The notes beneath the pieces are model-generated. The model was not told where the DNA came from and did no database searches. It saw nothing but the letters and a program-made list of their open reading frames with translations. Positions 8,343 to 16,808 of a stretch of DNA of 47,795 nt are shown one piece after another. How positions within the stretch are numbered: position 1 is the first letter of the stretch; each line of letters starts with the position of its first letter. This stretch comes from Leptolyngbya sp. FACHB-60 (lineage in GTDB: Bacteria; Cyanobacteriota; Cyanobacteriia; Phormidesmidales; Phormidesmidaceae), in contig NZ_JACJOX010000059.1 in the NCBI RefSeq assembly GCF_014695775.1, positions 1-47,795 of the forward strand, written 5' to 3'. The position numbers and the translations under genes were made by a program.

Positions 8343-8948
8343 ATGGGGCAGCTGTTTCGGCGGTTTAGGGGGCTGGCGATCGCGGCGATCGCCCTAGTCG
8401 TGAGTATCTTGTTAACCCAGGGGATGCACCTAAGCGGCGGGATTAGTAATCGGGATGCGATTGCTCAAACCAATGCCCCACCGCCAGCCCTGGCTCCGGC
8501 CTTGCCCATGGTCAGCGGCAGTTTTGAAGACCCCCAGGGCCGATTTCAGATTGGCATTTTAGACGGCTACAGCGTTAGTTCGGCGGGTGGCAGTCCTCTA
8601 TTTCAGGCGGAGGATGGCAGTTTAGCCTACACCGTAGCGGTAGCGCCCTTACCTTCAGCCCAGACACCCGAAGCAGCCCTGGTGGCGGCAGCAGAGAGCA
8701 CCTTTGGCGCGGGGGAGGGCTTTGCCGCAGGCGACGACGTGCAGCCCATCCCCGGCGGCGGCATCCGCATCAACTGGACGGGTCGCCTCAGCCAGGGAGC
8801 CGCCCCGCCCCAGCCCATTACCGGCAAAATCTTTGCCCGCCAGCGCGGCGAAGAAGCGTTTTTGCTGCTGGTAGCCGCTACCAATGCCGCCGAACCCCAG
8901 TTGTCTGATGCCATCAACGCCCTGGGGGGGACGCTAACCGTGCCATAG
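8343..8948 (+). CDS. Exported hypothetical protein
   Basis: About 201 residues from ATG 8343, chosen because GAGGA lies eight bases upstream and the next segment is a signal peptide (RRFRGLAIAAIALVVSILL, probable cut after AIAQ). The mature protein is Pro/Ala-rich at first. It then holds a single beta-rich domain starting at SFEDPQGRFQIGILDGY and ending at INALGGTL, which resembles small cyanobacterial periplasmic proteins of unknown role. It leads a co-directional run that includes the XpaC-like and VWA proteins. Confidence 0.7.
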   Translation: MGQLFRRFRGLAIAAIALVVSILLTQGMHLSGGISNRDAIAQTNAPPPALAPALPMVSGSFEDPQGRFQIGILDGYSVSSAGGSPLFQAEDGSLAYTVAVAPLPSAQTPEAALVAAAESTFGAGEGFAAGDDVQPIPGGGIRINWTGRLSQGAAPPQPITGKIFARQRGEEAFLLLVAATNAAEPQLSDAINALGGTLTVP

Positions 8949-8984
8949 GCTACAGTAGCGTTAATTAAAGGGGCTAAGCAGGCT

Positions 8985-9632
8985 ATGGGTATACGCCGAT
9001 CGACCTTGTGGGGGCAGCCTCAGACCTATCTACTGCTGGGGGGCACCGCCCTGGGCTATGCCCTGATGATAGTTTTGGCGGGGCCAAAGCCCGTAGCCGT
9101 GCTGGCGGGCTCTGGAGTCGCAGCAGCCATGGTGAGCAGCTGGGCGGCGGGCTTTCGCCCCAGCGAAGCGACAGCGAATAGCGGCGACCTGCTCGACGCC
9201 CAAACCTTTGCCAGCCAGCTGGGTACTCTGGAGAAACGGGTGCCGCCCAAGGCCCAAAAAACTTGGCGCGAAGTGCAGGATTGGTCTACTGAATCGCAAC
9301 GCTTTGCAGCCCGCATCTACGATCGCGACCCCCTTCTGCAAGTGGAACTGCTCGAAGCCCTGCACACCGTGCTCGATCTCTCGGGCCAGGTGGCCGATGG
9401 CCTAGCCGTGCTTGACCAGATCGAAACCCCTGCTTACCAACAGATGGCCCAGCAGCGCTTGGCCGCTAGCCGCGATCGCCTCCAGGCCACTCACTCCCAG
9501 CTGCAACAGCTCCAAGACCAGGTCGCCCTCTCCACCCTCGACACCGTTGGCGACAGCACCCTACCCCACAGCCTCCAATCCCTGATTGAGGCCAACAAAA
9601 CCATCCTCCAAGACAACCAAGATTCTGCGTAG
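8985..9632 (+). CDS. Membrane-anchored helical protein, possibly XpaC-like
   Basis: A 215-residue protein with two hydrophobic segments near the N-terminus (about 13-32 and 35-54) and a long helical remainder rich in Gln, Leu and Asp. The segment RDPLLQVELLEALHTVLDL and the later heptad-like QLQQLQDQ suggest a coiled coil on the cytoplasmic side. This architecture resembles XpaC-family proteins, which in other bacteria are found with VWA and TelA-type proteins; that link is inference from layout. It lies 36 bases after the exported protein and 95 bases before the VWA lipoprotein gene. Confidence 0.65.
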   Translation: MGIRRSTLWGQPQTYLLLGGTALGYALMIVLAGPKPVAVLAGSGVAAAMVSSWAAGFRPSEATANSGDLLDAQTFASQLGTLEKRVPPKAQKTWREVQDWSTESQRFAARIYDRDPLLQVELLEALHTVLDLSGQVADGLAVLDQIETPAYQQMAQQRLAASRDRLQATHSQLQQLQDQVALSTLDTVGDSTLPHSLQSLIEANKTILQDNQDSA

Positions 9633-9671
9633 CCCTTAACCTACTGAAACCTTCGGGAAAACACGCCATTC

Positions 9672-9726
9672 ATCGTGTATCTACTTCCCCATCCCCTCAT
9701 CTTCCTCATCCCCACCTACCCCCCGA
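9672..9726. repeat. Pyrimidine-rich intergenic repeat
   Basis: A block made almost wholly of CCCCATCC, CATCTTCC and CCCCACC words sits between two genes. Purine- or pyrimidine-rich blocks of the same style occur at about 8159, 11942, 13200 and 27065. They look like one family of asymmetric intergenic repeats, though no exact long copy is shared. Confidence 0.45.
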
Positions 9727-9727
9727 C

Positions 9728-11470
9728 ATGCGCCGCCTTCCCCTCATTCCGTTTCTCATCAGCCTCTGCGCCGTGCTGCTGTGGAACTGTACGCCGGACG
9801 TTTTTAATAGCGCTCCCCAAGTCGACTCCGTGGAGAGCGCTCAGCAGGCTCTAGAGCAGTCGGTATTGCCCAAGATCACCGTTGGCGAAGACCTGATTGC
9901 CGATGCGGTGGCCAGCCGCTACACCACCGACCAGATCGTCGATCCGCTGCCTGATGTCAACACCTTCCCGCTACACGCGGCCCAGCCTGGTGGCAGCAAT
10001 ACCGCATATATAGAGATTTATAGTTCCTCTGAAAAGGCCAACGTCAATCGCCAAAACGAGCGCTGGCTGGTGGAAGTTGCCGAAGCCTTTAACCAACGGC
10101 AAGAGACTCTGCCCTCTGGGGAAGTGATTCAGGTGGGGGTGCGCCAGGTGGCCTCGGGCACCGCTGCTCGGTTGCTAGGGGCCGGGGCCGTCAAGCCCCA
10201 AGGTTATAGCCCATCTAACGATCTCTGGGTGGCCATTGTACAGAGCCAGGGGGTAAGCACCGTGCCTGTGGCCGCGCGCCTGGTGCCCAACACCGCCGGG
10301 TGGGTGCTGCCTAAGCCCGTCTACGACAAATTAGCCGAAAACGGCACTGTCAGCTTTGACCGGCTGCTGAATGCGATCGCCTCGGGCGAAGTCACCGTAG
10401 CCTACCCCAACCCCTACAGCAGCGCCACCGCACTCAACCTGCTCTACACGCTCTACTGGCGGGCCGCCGGGCACCAGGAAAATGGCGGGCCGCTCACTGT
10501 GGCCGAGCTGCAAACCCCTCAGGTCAACTCGGTCTTTGACCAGTTTCAGCAGCAGGTGCTGATCACCACGCCCACCACCCTCGACTTGCAGGAGCTATTC
10601 CTGCGCGACCAGAGCAACCTGCAAGCCTTTCCGCTGGAATACCAAAACTATCTGGCCCTGCGCGAGGTGCCCGGTTTTAACGACACCGAGTTTGTGCCCT
10701 TTGGCGTGCCCCACAACAACCCCCTGGTCGGCTTTAACTGGAACACGCCCCAGCAGGCGGCGGCCCTACAGCGGTTTGCCCAGTTTGCTCAGTCGACCGA
10801 AATGCAGACCCTGGCCCAGCAGCAGGGCTTTGTCGAAACCGACTACCTGAAGGCCAACCAGGTGCCCCCCTTTCCCAACGGCGAGACCCTGCTGGCCGCC
10901 CAGTCAAACTGGAAGCTGCGCAAAGACGGGGGCCGCACCGTCTACATGGCTCTAGTGATCGACACCAGCGGTTCCATGGAAGGGGAGCGCATCCAGGCTC
11001 TCAAGGACGGGCTGCGGGTCGCCGCCGGGCAGATTAACTCGGGCAACTACGTCAGCGTCGTCACCTTTGCCGATGCGCCCACCCGCCGCCTGCCCCTGGC
11101 CCCCTTTGATCAGCTTCAGTACCAAAAGTTTTTGGCCACCGTTGACAGTTTGCGGGCCGATGGTGCGACGGCCATGTACGACGGAGCTATGGTGGGCCTA
11201 GCCGACCTGCTGGCCCAAAAAGAAAAAGACCCCAACGGGCGCTACTACCTGCTGCTGCTCAGCGACGGCGAGGTCAATCGGGGCTACACCTTTGACGCCG
11301 TTCAAGACATCCTGACCCACAGCGATGTGCGCTTCTACCCCATCGCCTACGGTGAGGTGAATCAGGGGGAATTGCAGGCGATCGCAGCCCTGCGCGAGTC
11401 TACCGTGCAGCAGGGCACCCCCGACAACGTGCAAACCCTGTTCAAGGATCTGTTCCAGGTTAATCTTTAG
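9728..11470 (+). CDS. Solute-binding-like and VWA-domain lipoprotein
   Basis: A 580-residue surface or periplasmic protein. The N-terminus is hydrophobic and ends in a lipobox-like LLWNC, so it is probably a lipoprotein anchored by Cys21. Residues about 60-390 look like a bacterial extracellular solute-binding domain (ASGTAARLLGAG, NDLWVAIVQSQ, YPNPYSSATALNLLY, AFPLEYQNYL). Residues about 400-578 form a von Willebrand factor A domain with the full metal site: DTSGSMEG near 411, the Thr in RADGATAMYDG and the Asp in LLSDGEVNRG. The fusion suggests ligand sensing coupled to metal-dependent adhesion. It sits in a co-directional cluster with the XpaC-like protein. Confidence 0.88.
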   Translation: MRRLPLIPFLISLCAVLLWNCTPDVFNSAPQVDSVESAQQALEQSVLPKITVGEDLIADAVASRYTTDQIVDPLPDVNTFPLHAAQPGGSNTAYIEIYSSSEKANVNRQNERWLVEVAEAFNQRQETLPSGEVIQVGVRQVASGTAARLLGAGAVKPQGYSPSNDLWVAIVQSQGVSTVPVAARLVPNTAGWVLPKPVYDKLAENGTVSFDRLLNAIASGEVTVAYPNPYSSATALNLLYTLYWRAAGHQENGGPLTVAELQTPQVNSVFDQFQQQVLITTPTTLDLQELFLRDQSNLQAFPLEYQNYLALREVPGFNDTEFVPFGVPHNNPLVGFNWNTPQQAAALQRFAQFAQSTEMQTLAQQQGFVETDYLKANQVPPFPNGETLLAAQSNWKLRKDGGRTVYMALVIDTSGSMEGERIQALKDGLRVAAGQINSGNYVSVVTFADAPTRRLPLAPFDQLQYQKFLATVDSLRADGATAMYDGAMVGLADLLAQKEKDPNGRYYLLLLSDGEVNRGYTFDAVQDILTHSDVRFYPIAYGEVNQGELQAIAALRESTVQQGTPDNVQTLFKDLFQVNL

Positions 11471-11484
11471 GGGTTTGAGGTTTA

Positions 11485-11523
11485 GGGTATAGGGTGCAAG
11501 GTGTTGCCTTAAACCCTATACCC
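11485..11523. repeat. 17 bp imperfect hairpin in the spacer
   Basis: GGGTATAGGGTGCAAGG (11485-11501) pairs with CCTTAAACCCTATACCC (11507-11523) with two mismatches and a five-base loop. It follows the VWA gene stop by 14 bases and precedes the next gene. It could be a terminator-like attenuator or a palindromic repeat; no T-run follows. Confidence 0.5.
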
Positions 11524-11565
11524 CACCCCATTTCCCCTATTCCTAAGGCTTTACGACCTGCCCCC

Positions 11566-11943
11566 ATGCGCAACCCCAACCAACGACTGCTTCTCACCCT
11601 CGGCCTGGGCTGGTTGGCCTTTGCCGGCCTAGGGCTGGGGTTGCGCCAACTGCTGGCGGGTCCAGCGGTGACGGTGATTATCGATCGCAGCTACTGCGCC
11701 CCGGCCCAGTGGCAGGAACGGGTAGGCGATCGCTACGCCAGCCTCTATGCCGAGAAAGAGCAGCGAGAGCTCACCATCGACCAGGTGATCTACGTTAGCG
11801 ACTTGGGTCAGGAGGTTGCCGAAGCGATTCCCTCGCCCGAAGACGTGCAGACCCTCAGCACCTACGGCAGACCCAACCCCACTCAAATGCAGCAGGCCAC
11901 CCAGGAGAATCCCGACGCTACGGTGCTGAGCTGCGGCAATTAG
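11566..11943 (+). CDS. Small membrane-anchored protein downstream of the VWA gene
   Basis: About 125 residues from ATG 11566; the frame is open further upstream but reads only proline-rich spacer. There is one N-terminal hydrophobic segment (about 8-30), then the soluble domain starts with the beta strand VTVIIDRSYC and ends in VLSCGN. The two cysteines (in RSYC and LSCG) could form a disulfide, which fits an extracytoplasmic location. No domain is recognised. Its place directly after the VWA lipoprotein suggests a shared role. Confidence 0.65.
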   Translation: MRNPNQRLLLTLGLGWLAFAGLGLGLRQLLAGPAVTVIIDRSYCAPAQWQERVGDRYASLYAEKEQRELTIDQVIYVSDLGQEVAEAIPSPEDVQTLSTYGRPNPTQMQQATQENPDATVLSCGN

Positions 11944-11949
11944 GTGGAT

Positions 11950-11973
11950 GGGGAGAGGGGTGGGTGAGTAGGG
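11950..11973 (+). other. G-quadruplex-type motif
   Basis: Four G-runs (4, 4, 3 and 3 bases at 11950, 11957, 11962 and 11971) are separated by loops of 3, 1 and 6 bases, which meets the usual G3+N1-7 pattern. It lies just after a stop codon, about 70 bases before the ABC exporter gene, on the coding strand. Confidence 0.45.
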
Positions 11974-12042
11974 AGTATGACTCCGCCACTTACCTCGATT
12001 CGGGCCTAAACTGGAGGCTGCGTCAACATTTGCATCGTCCCC

Positions 12043-14022
12043 ATGACCGCTACCCCCACCCTCCCTAGCGACGACACCACTCGCCGTCCTGACAGCGACT
12101 GGCGGCTGTTTCTGCGCATGTGGCCCTACATCTACAAGCACCGCAACGCCCTGGTGATGCCGTTGATTTTGCTGGTGCCCCTGGCGCTGGCCAACGCCCT
12201 CCAGCCGGTGCTGATTGGCCAGGCTATTTCCCTGATTCGTCAAGAGCCGGTCATGTTTTTTCTGGAAGGTTTCACTCTCCAGAGCGGGCTAAATTTGCTG
12301 GTGGGGCTGCTGGTTGTTACCGTCCTCATTCGTCTGCTGCTGGATGGTTTTCAAAGCTACCTGGTGCAGGCCGTGGGCCAAAATATCACCGCCGACATTC
12401 GCACCGACCTGTTTATCCACGTCACCTCGCTGGCGGTGCGCTTCTTTGATCGCACCCCCGTGGGTAAGCTGATTACCCGCATCACCAGCGATGTCGATGC
12501 CCTAGGCGACGTATTTTCTACCGGGGCGGTGGGCATTGTCACCGACGTGGTTTCGATGCTGGTGCTGATCGTGGTGATGTTTACCATGCAGTGGCAGCTG
12601 GCCCTCATGCTGCTGACCCTGCTGGTGCCCGTCACCTGGCTGATTATTTACTTTCAGCAGCAGTTTCGCAAGGCCAACTACAAATCCCGCGAGCACCTTT
12701 CAGAACTCAACGCCACTCTGCAAGAAAACGTGGCGGGCATCAACGTGGTGCAGCTGTTTCGGCGCGAGCGCTATAACGCTGAAATGTTTCGCCACACCAA
12801 CCAGAAATACATCACCGCCGTTGATAAAACCATTTTCTACGATTCAGCAGTGTCGTCTACGCTGGAGTGGATTTCACTGGTGGCGATCGGCGGCGTGCTC
12901 TGGCTCGGCGGCTTGCTGGTGATGCAAGAAGCTCTCACCTTTGGCACCCTGGCCACCTTTATTCTCTTTGCCCAACGCCTCTTCGACCCTCTGCGTCAGT
13001 TTGCCGACAAGTTTACTGCCATTCAGGCCGGTCTCACTGCCGTGGAGCGCATCACCGACCTGTTTACCGTGCCGGTAGAGATTCGCGACCCGGAGAAGGT
13101 GGGCGGAGATGAGGAAGGTAGGGAAGCGGCGATGAGGCTTGGAGGAGACAATGGTAACGGAGTGAAGGAATTAATAGCTAAAGAGAACAATAACTTAACC
13201 ACCTTCCCCACCACCTATCTATCCATTTCCCCCACCTCCCCATCTCTTCTATCTTCCCCACCTCCTCAGCCCCTCACCCTCTCACTCTCCAAAGCCTCCG
13301 AAATCTGCTTCGACCACGTCACCTTCGGATACAAGGCTGACGAGCACGTGCTCAAAGACCTCACCTTCACTATTCGCCCCGGAGAAAAGGTGGCCCTGGT
13401 GGGGCCGACGGGGGCCGGAAAGAGTTCGATCATTCGGCTGCTGTGTCGGCTCTACGACATTAACCAGGGGGCCATTTTGCTCGATGGGGTCGATATTCGC
13501 AATTTGCCCCAGGCGGAGCTGCGGCGGCGCATGGCGGTAATTTTGCAGGATGGCTTTCTCTTTGCTGGGGATGTGAAGAGCAACATTACCTTGGGGGAGG
13601 AGTATCCCCTAGAGGCGGTGGTTGAGGCGGCGAAAAAGACCAATATTCACGGGCTGATTGAAGAGCTGCCCCAGGGCTACAACACCGAGCTGCGGGAGCG
13701 GGGCACTAACCTCTCGGGTGGCCAGAAGCAGCTGCTGGCCTTTGCCCGAGCGGCGATTCGCGATCCGGGAATTTTGGTACTGGATGAGGCCACCGCTAAC
13801 CTGGATGTAGGCACCGAAGCAATGATTCAAGAGGCCCTAGAGCGACTGCTGGAGGGGCGCACGGCGATTATTATTGCCCACCGCCTTTCCACTATTCGCC
13901 ATGTCGATCGCATTCTCGTGCTCAAGCATGGCGAGCTGGTCGAGCAGGGCAGCCACGACGAGCTGCTGGCGCGGGAGGGGTTGTATTCGAGCCTGTATCG
14001 TCTCCAGCGGCTGGGGGTTTAG
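12043..14022 (+). CDS. ABC exporter, membrane and ATPase domains fused (MdlB/MsbA type)
   Basis: A half-size ABC exporter of 659 residues expected to work as a dimer in the cytoplasmic membrane. The membrane domain (about 20-330) has six hydrophobic segments. The ATPase domain has Walker A GPTGAGKSS near 454, signature LSGGQKQ near 557, Walker B ILVLDEATANLD near 575 and the H-loop IIIAHRLST. Between the domains, about 60 residues (353-415) are low complexity: acidic and Gly-rich, then Ser/Thr/Pro-rich. They interrupt the usual join from EIRDPE to EICFDHVTFGY. The substrate is unknown; lipid or peptide export is typical of the family. Confidence 0.93.
   Translation: MTATPTLPSDDTTRRPDSDWRLFLRMWPYIYKHRNALVMPLILLVPLALANALQPVLIGQAISLIRQEPVMFFLEGFTLQSGLNLLVGLLVVTVLIRLLLDGFQSYLVQAVGQNITADIRTDLFIHVTSLAVRFFDRTPVGKLITRITSDVDALGDVFSTGAVGIVTDVVSMLVLIVVMFTMQWQLALMLLTLLVPVTWLIIYFQQQFRKANYKSREHLSELNATLQENVAGINVVQLFRRERYNAEMFRHTNQKYITAVDKTIFYDSAVSSTLEWISLVAIGGVLWLGGLLVMQEALTFGTLATFILFAQRLFDPLRQFADKFTAIQAGLTAVERITDLFTVPVEIRDPEKVGGDEEGREAAMRLGGDNGNGVKELIAKENNNLTTFPTTYLSISPTSPSLLSSPPPQPLTLSLSKASEICFDHVTFGYKADEHVLKDLTFTIRPGEKVALVGPTGAGKSSIIRLLCRLYDINQGAILLDGVDIRNLPQAELRRRMAVILQDGFLFAGDVKSNITLGEEYPLEAVVEAAKKTNIHGLIEELPQGYNTELRERGTNLSGGQKQLLAFARAAIRDPGILVLDEATANLDVGTEAMIQEALERLLEGRTAIIIAHRLSTIRHVDRILVLKHGELVEQGSHDELLAREGLYSSLYRLQRLGV
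13097..13290 (+). repeat. In-frame repeat-like insert inside the exporter gene
   Basis: This stretch is purine-rich on the coding strand at first and then strongly pyrimidine-rich (CCCCCACCTCCCC style), like the intergenic repeats at 9672 and 27065. It keeps the reading frame and encodes a linker not expected in MsbA/MdlB proteins. The boundaries are estimated from where family-like protein sequence stops and resumes. Confidence 0.55.
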
Positions 14023-14028
14023 AGCCTC

Positions 14029-14157
14029 ATACTAAGTCCTTCTTGGTTAACCCCCGATTCAGAAGGGCGAATGTGATAGAGCCTCTGGCTCGGCTATGCC
14101 TACGCCCCTATGGATTGGCCGTTTGGGAATCGGGGTTACGTGATTAGGGTTTGGTAT
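14029..14157 (+). mobile_element. MITE-like element, copy A
   Basis: A 129 bp element ending in imperfect inverted repeats ATACTAAGTCC and GGGTTTGGTAT. Inside it has a second inverted pair, CCCCCGATTC and GAATCGGGG. The reverse complement of 35744-35867 matches it along its whole length with scattered changes. It contains no coding sequence. Both ends carry TA, as expected for elements moved by IS630/Tc1-type transposases. It lies between the exporter and the subtilase genes. Confidence 0.8.
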
Positions 14158-14285
14158 AAGGGGGCTGGGGGCCAGCGCGAACGGCAGAAAAATCTGAAGA
14201 AATAGATAGATTCAGCGGTTTTCAGCCCGCGGTCGGGGCCTTTGCGATAGAGTTTGCCCAGAGATATTTGCAGCAGGGTAGGGCT

Positions 14286-15929
14286 ATGGCTAAGTGGGGT
14301 AAGGGAATGACGCAGCATTGGGGGCCGAAGCCCCGGCTGAAGGCGCTGCTCTGGCTGGGGGGAATTGGCGCTCTGGTGCCCCTGGCCCTGCCGGTGCTGG
14401 CCCTTACCGAATCGGTCGGTTCTGAGGGCATTGACGCCCGACGGCTGCACGATGCGCCCTACAATCTGACCGGCGAAAAAATTGCCATTGGCCAGGTCGA
14501 AATTGGCCGCCCCAGCCAGTTTGGTCTGGACAAGGTAGCCTCAGAAACTCTGCCTGTGGTGGTGCGGCGCGTGCTGGTGCTCGACGGCTGGGCTGTGGCC
14601 GATGAGTATGTTGATGGCCACGCCGCCAATGTAGCTAGCGTCATGATCAGCCAGGACAAGTTGCGGGTGGGAGTTGCCCCCGCCGCCATGCTGTACTCGG
14701 GGGCAGTGGGGCCATTGGGCGATCGCAGCGCCCAGCCTGAAGAATGCCTTGCCTCCCAGTCAGTGGCATTGCAGAATGGCGGTGACGTACGGGCCATCAA
14801 CTTTAGCTTTGGCGAACCTCTAGGCCGCGACCCGCGTCCCAACGCGGTGCTCGACGGCAACGCCCTGCTTACCCAATGCATCGACTGGTCGTCGCGGGTA
14901 CACGGTGCTCTGTACGTGATTGCGGGCAATCAGGGTGGCGGCGGCATTCCTATTCCCACTGACAACTTTAACGGGCTTAACGTTGCCTACTCGCGCCAGG
15001 TCAACGGCCAATTTAACAAAATTGACTACTCTAATTTGGGCAGCGAACCCACGATGCAATCGCGCCGCGCTGCCCCCGAAACCAACGAAGGCCCCCGCCG
15101 ATCGATTACCCTGGTCGCCCCCGGCAGCGACATTGAGTTGATTGACCCCGACGGGCGGGTGCGGCGCTCTAGCGGCACCAGCTTTGCCTCGCCCCACGTG
15201 GCGGGCACCATTGCCCTGATGCAACAGTTTGTCGATCGCCAGTTTCGCACCGGGTCGTCCAACTGGTCTTTAGAGGCCCGTCACCCCATGGTGATGAAAG
15301 CTGTGCTGCTCAACTCTGCCGACAAGATTAAAGACAGCGGCGACGGCCTGCGCCTGGGTATGACCCGTACCCTAGTCGATGACGGCAACCGCTCTTGGCT
15401 GGAGTCTGATGCTTACCGCGATCGCAAGATTCCGCTCCACAGCGACCTGGGCACAGGTCACCTCAACGCCTACCGCGCTTACCAACAGCTAGCCCCCGGT
15501 GCCACTGGCCCCGACCAGGCGATCCCCGCTATCGGCTGGAACTTTGCCGAGCTAGAGGCCCAGCCCGCTACCGTCCACGACTACGAGTTTGCCGATGCCC
15601 TGGCGGCGGGCAGCTTTTTATCGGCCACCCTGGCTTGGGAGCGGGTGGTAGACCTGGTCGACGCCAACAGCAACGGCCTCTACGATCTGGGCGAGGGCTT
15701 TAACGACAAAGGGCTCAACAACCTCGATGTGTACCTGATGCCCGCTGACGAAGACGACATCACGAAGAGTGTGTGGTCTTCGGTGAGCGAGGTCGACAGC
15801 GTTGAACACATTTTTTACCAGATTCCGGAAACGGGTCGGTACAAACTGAGAGTTATCTACAAGCAGCAGGCCCACAGCGAACCCACTCAACCCTATGCCC
15901 TGGCCTGGTGGTCGGTGCCTGCGCCCTAG
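14286..15929 (+). CDS. S8-family (subtilisin-like) serine peptidase, Asp replaced by Glu
   Basis: An exported protease-like protein of about 547 residues. The signal peptide (about 17-40) ends near LPVLA. The subtilase fold is clear: the catalytic His lies in GHAANVASVM (His112), the oxyanion Asn in VIAGNQGGG, and the catalytic Ser in SGTSFASPHVAG (Ser299). At the position of the catalytic Asp (normally in a VIDTG-like strand) the sequence reads IAIGQVEIGRP, giving Glu72. A C-terminal domain (about 420-545) with DANSNGLYDLGEGF looks like a calcium-binding or beta-sandwich extension. ATG 14286 follows a GGTAGGG box; ATG 14307 is an alternative. Confidence 0.85.
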   Translation: MAKWGKGMTQHWGPKPRLKALLWLGGIGALVPLALPVLALTESVGSEGIDARRLHDAPYNLTGEKIAIGQVEIGRPSQFGLDKVASETLPVVVRRVLVLDGWAVADEYVDGHAANVASVMISQDKLRVGVAPAAMLYSGAVGPLGDRSAQPEECLASQSVALQNGGDVRAINFSFGEPLGRDPRPNAVLDGNALLTQCIDWSSRVHGALYVIAGNQGGGGIPIPTDNFNGLNVAYSRQVNGQFNKIDYSNLGSEPTMQSRRAAPETNEGPRRSITLVAPGSDIELIDPDGRVRRSSGTSFASPHVAGTIALMQQFVDRQFRTGSSNWSLEARHPMVMKAVLLNSADKIKDSGDGLRLGMTRTLVDDGNRSWLESDAYRDRKIPLHSDLGTGHLNAYRAYQQLAPGATGPDQAIPAIGWNFAELEAQPATVHDYEFADALAAGSFLSATLAWERVVDLVDANSNGLYDLGEGFNDKGLNNLDVYLMPADEDDITKSVWSSVSEVDSVEHIFYQIPETGRYKLRVIYKQQAHSEPTQPYALAWWSVPAP

Positions 15930-15997
15930 GCAATACAGCAGGAGTTTCAGCCACGATATCTTAAGAAAAACCCAAGCCTTTTTTTGAGGAATGCCCA

Positions 15998-16720
15998 ATG
16001 GTCGATTACACCGTTGCGCTTAAATGCGCTCGCCTGTGCCAGGAGGTCTACCGCGATTTTAGCGGCCTGCGGTTTTCGAGCTATCCCGACATTGAGCCGG
16101 TGTTTGTGGAAAGCCAGGACAATGGCTTTACCGACACCCAGGTGTCAATTTTGAACGAGATGACCAGCGATCGCCTCTACATTGTCTTTCGTGGCTCCGA
16201 AAAATCTATTGACTGGATGAACAACGTTCAGTTTCGCCAGCAGGTCTACCCCTACGGCGACGGCAACACCGAAGTCAAGTTTCACCAGGGGTTTATGTCG
16301 GCCTACTTTGCTGTTCGCCAGCAACTGCTCGATGTCATGGACAAATGTATGGCCCAGAAAGTCATTGTCACTGGCCACAGCCTGGGCGGGGCGCTTGCCA
16401 CCATCGCCGCCCTCGACATTCAGTACAACCTGGGAGCCAAGCGTGAGCTCAGCTTTGAGGTCTATACCTTCGGCGCGCCCCGAGTGGGCAACCGTGCCAT
16501 GGTGGAGTCATACAACGACCGCATTCCCAACAGCTATCGCTTTGTCTATGGCTGGGATATCGTTACCCGCATTCCCCGCACCTGGCAGGGCTATGACCAT
16601 GTGGAAAAAGGCATTCAGCTAGGCTCTCGCTGGACTTTGCAGCCGCTCCGCCGCCGCTTTAGCGACCACTCGATTGATGGCTACATTGCCGGACTAGAGG
16701 ACGAGGCCAAGGCTAGCTGA
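15998..16720 (+). CDS. Class 3 lipase family protein
   Basis: An alpha/beta-hydrolase of 240 residues in the fungal-type class 3 lipase family, which hydrolyses glycerolipid esters. The nucleophile elbow VTGHSLGGALA contains Ser128. The catalytic Asp is probably in YGWDIVTRIP and the His in FSDHSIDGY. The oxyanion region is YIVFRGSEKSIDWMNN. No signal peptide is present, so it is probably cytoplasmic. ATG 15998 is preceded by GAGGA at a good distance. It follows the subtilase by 68 bases. Confidence 0.93.
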   Translation: MVDYTVALKCARLCQEVYRDFSGLRFSSYPDIEPVFVESQDNGFTDTQVSILNEMTSDRLYIVFRGSEKSIDWMNNVQFRQQVYPYGDGNTEVKFHQGFMSAYFAVRQQLLDVMDKCMAQKVIVTGHSLGGALATIAALDIQYNLGAKRELSFEVYTFGAPRVGNRAMVESYNDRIPNSYRFVYGWDIVTRIPRTWQGYDHVEKGIQLGSRWTLQPLRRRFSDHSIDGYIAGLEDEAKAS

Positions 16721-16808
16721 CGGAATACGGGAGAGAATTGAAGGCGATCGCGCCATGCAATCTGCTTATAAGCTCTGCCGCTGTCCTAACCTAGATGACC
16801 ACAGCTTT

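Noticed and set aside
11629..12243. 204-residue minus-strand frame across a gene junction
   Set aside because: Opposite two supported genes and a G-rich spacer; low-complexity His/Gly/Val composition typical of antisense frames.
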